DNA of 12,843 nucleotides from an uncultured Ruminococcus sp. (GTDB taxonomy: Bacteria; Bacillota; Clostridia; Oscillospirales; Ruminococcaceae): positions 1 to 12,843 of the forward strand of contig CAMWJT010000021.1 in the NCBI GenBank assembly GCA_947174625.1. Direction: 5' to 3'. Below the pieces are notes generated by a model. It searched no databases, was not told the DNA's origin, and saw nothing but the letters and a program-made list of their open reading frames with translations. Both the position numbers and the translations under genes were made by a program. Shown here one piece after another: positions 12,802 to 12,843 of this stretch (position 1 is its first letter; each line of letters starts with the position of its first letter).

Positions 12802-12830
12802 ATTATAACATAAATTGTTGTTGTTGTCAA
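12802..12830 (-). promoter_or_regulatory. Consensus promoter of the repressor-integrase operon
   Basis: Minus strand TTGACA (12830-12825), exactly 17 bp, TATAAT (12807-12802): a perfect sigma-A consensus. The spacer contains an ACAACAACAA run. No clear palindromic operator is visible, and the window ends just upstream. Confidence 0.92.
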
Positions 12831-12843
12831 GCAATTTTTTAAT

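Larger units (their letters stand above)
10552..12843. mobile_element. Left end of an integrated element beside tRNA-fMet (incomplete)
   Basis: A tyrosine integrase gene is the first gene after the tRNA 3' end, followed outward by its XRE regulator, both pointing towards the tRNA; this is the usual layout of prophages and integrative elements that use a tRNA 3' end as attachment site. The exact left edge is not visible, because the second attachment copy lies outside the window. Whether the element is a phage, conjugative or satellite element cannot be told from these two genes. Confidence 0.7.

Noticed and set aside
12193..12834. Repressor start at 12834
   Set aside because: This would place the first codons over the perfect promoter; ATG 12777 has AGGAGG at good spacing.

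Overview
The window looks like chromosomal DNA of a gut Clostridia bacterium close to Ruminococcus. The grounds are a type I dockerin at the end of a BspA-type leucine-rich-repeat protein, peptidoglycan-hydrolase-type repeats, moderate-to-low GC with AT-rich spacers, clear sigma-A promoters and strong Shine-Dalgarno sites. This placement is inferred from protein families, not from a marker gene. Bases 1-60 are not genomic: they match the Illumina P5 / i5 index / Nextera Tn5 mosaic-end adapter, so genomic sequence starts at about 61.

Layout. (1) 63-1784 (+): 5'-truncated secreted LRR protein with a C-terminal dockerin, closed by a strong terminator. (2) 4755-1873 (-): a likely four-gene operon: a small two-TM membrane protein (copy A), endonuclease V (nfi, starting in a GTGA overlap), a secreted C39/papain-like peptidase with two C-terminal repeats (TTG start), and a membrane-anchored protein of unknown function. 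(3) 4161-5790: an old tandem duplication. The ancestral arrangement nfi <- membrane protein <- divergent promoter -> ZIP transporter was copied once, leaving two membrane-protein paralogues (A and B), two divergent promoters, a truncated ZIP start (4892-4969) and a dead nfi start (4981-5063). (4) 5718-6527 (+): full ZIP/GufA-type metal transporter. It converges on (5) 9453-6600 (-): a ferrous-iron uptake operon feoA-feoA-feoB plus a 52-aa Cys-rich FeoB-associated protein too short for most gene finders. A pair of matching 14-bp operator-like palindromes lies at its promoter. (6) 9726-10304 (+): AdaA-type methylphosphotriester DNA repair protein/activator. (7) 10475-10551 (+): initiator tRNA-fMet with a consensus promoter and terminator. 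(8) 10709-12777 (-): start of an integrated mobile element beside that tRNA, with an XRE repressor and a tyrosine integrase carrying an apparent extra HTH-like segment within its core-binding region. The element runs off the right edge.

The metal genes (ZIP, Feo) form one functional theme and share a bidirectional terminator. Nfi and AdaA are separate DNA-repair functions. The right end is accessory DNA using the tRNA as a probable attachment site. The most unusual points are the duplication, with a 59-bp perfectly preserved ZIP fragment, and the integrase insertion. I see no clear new defence or biosynthetic system.
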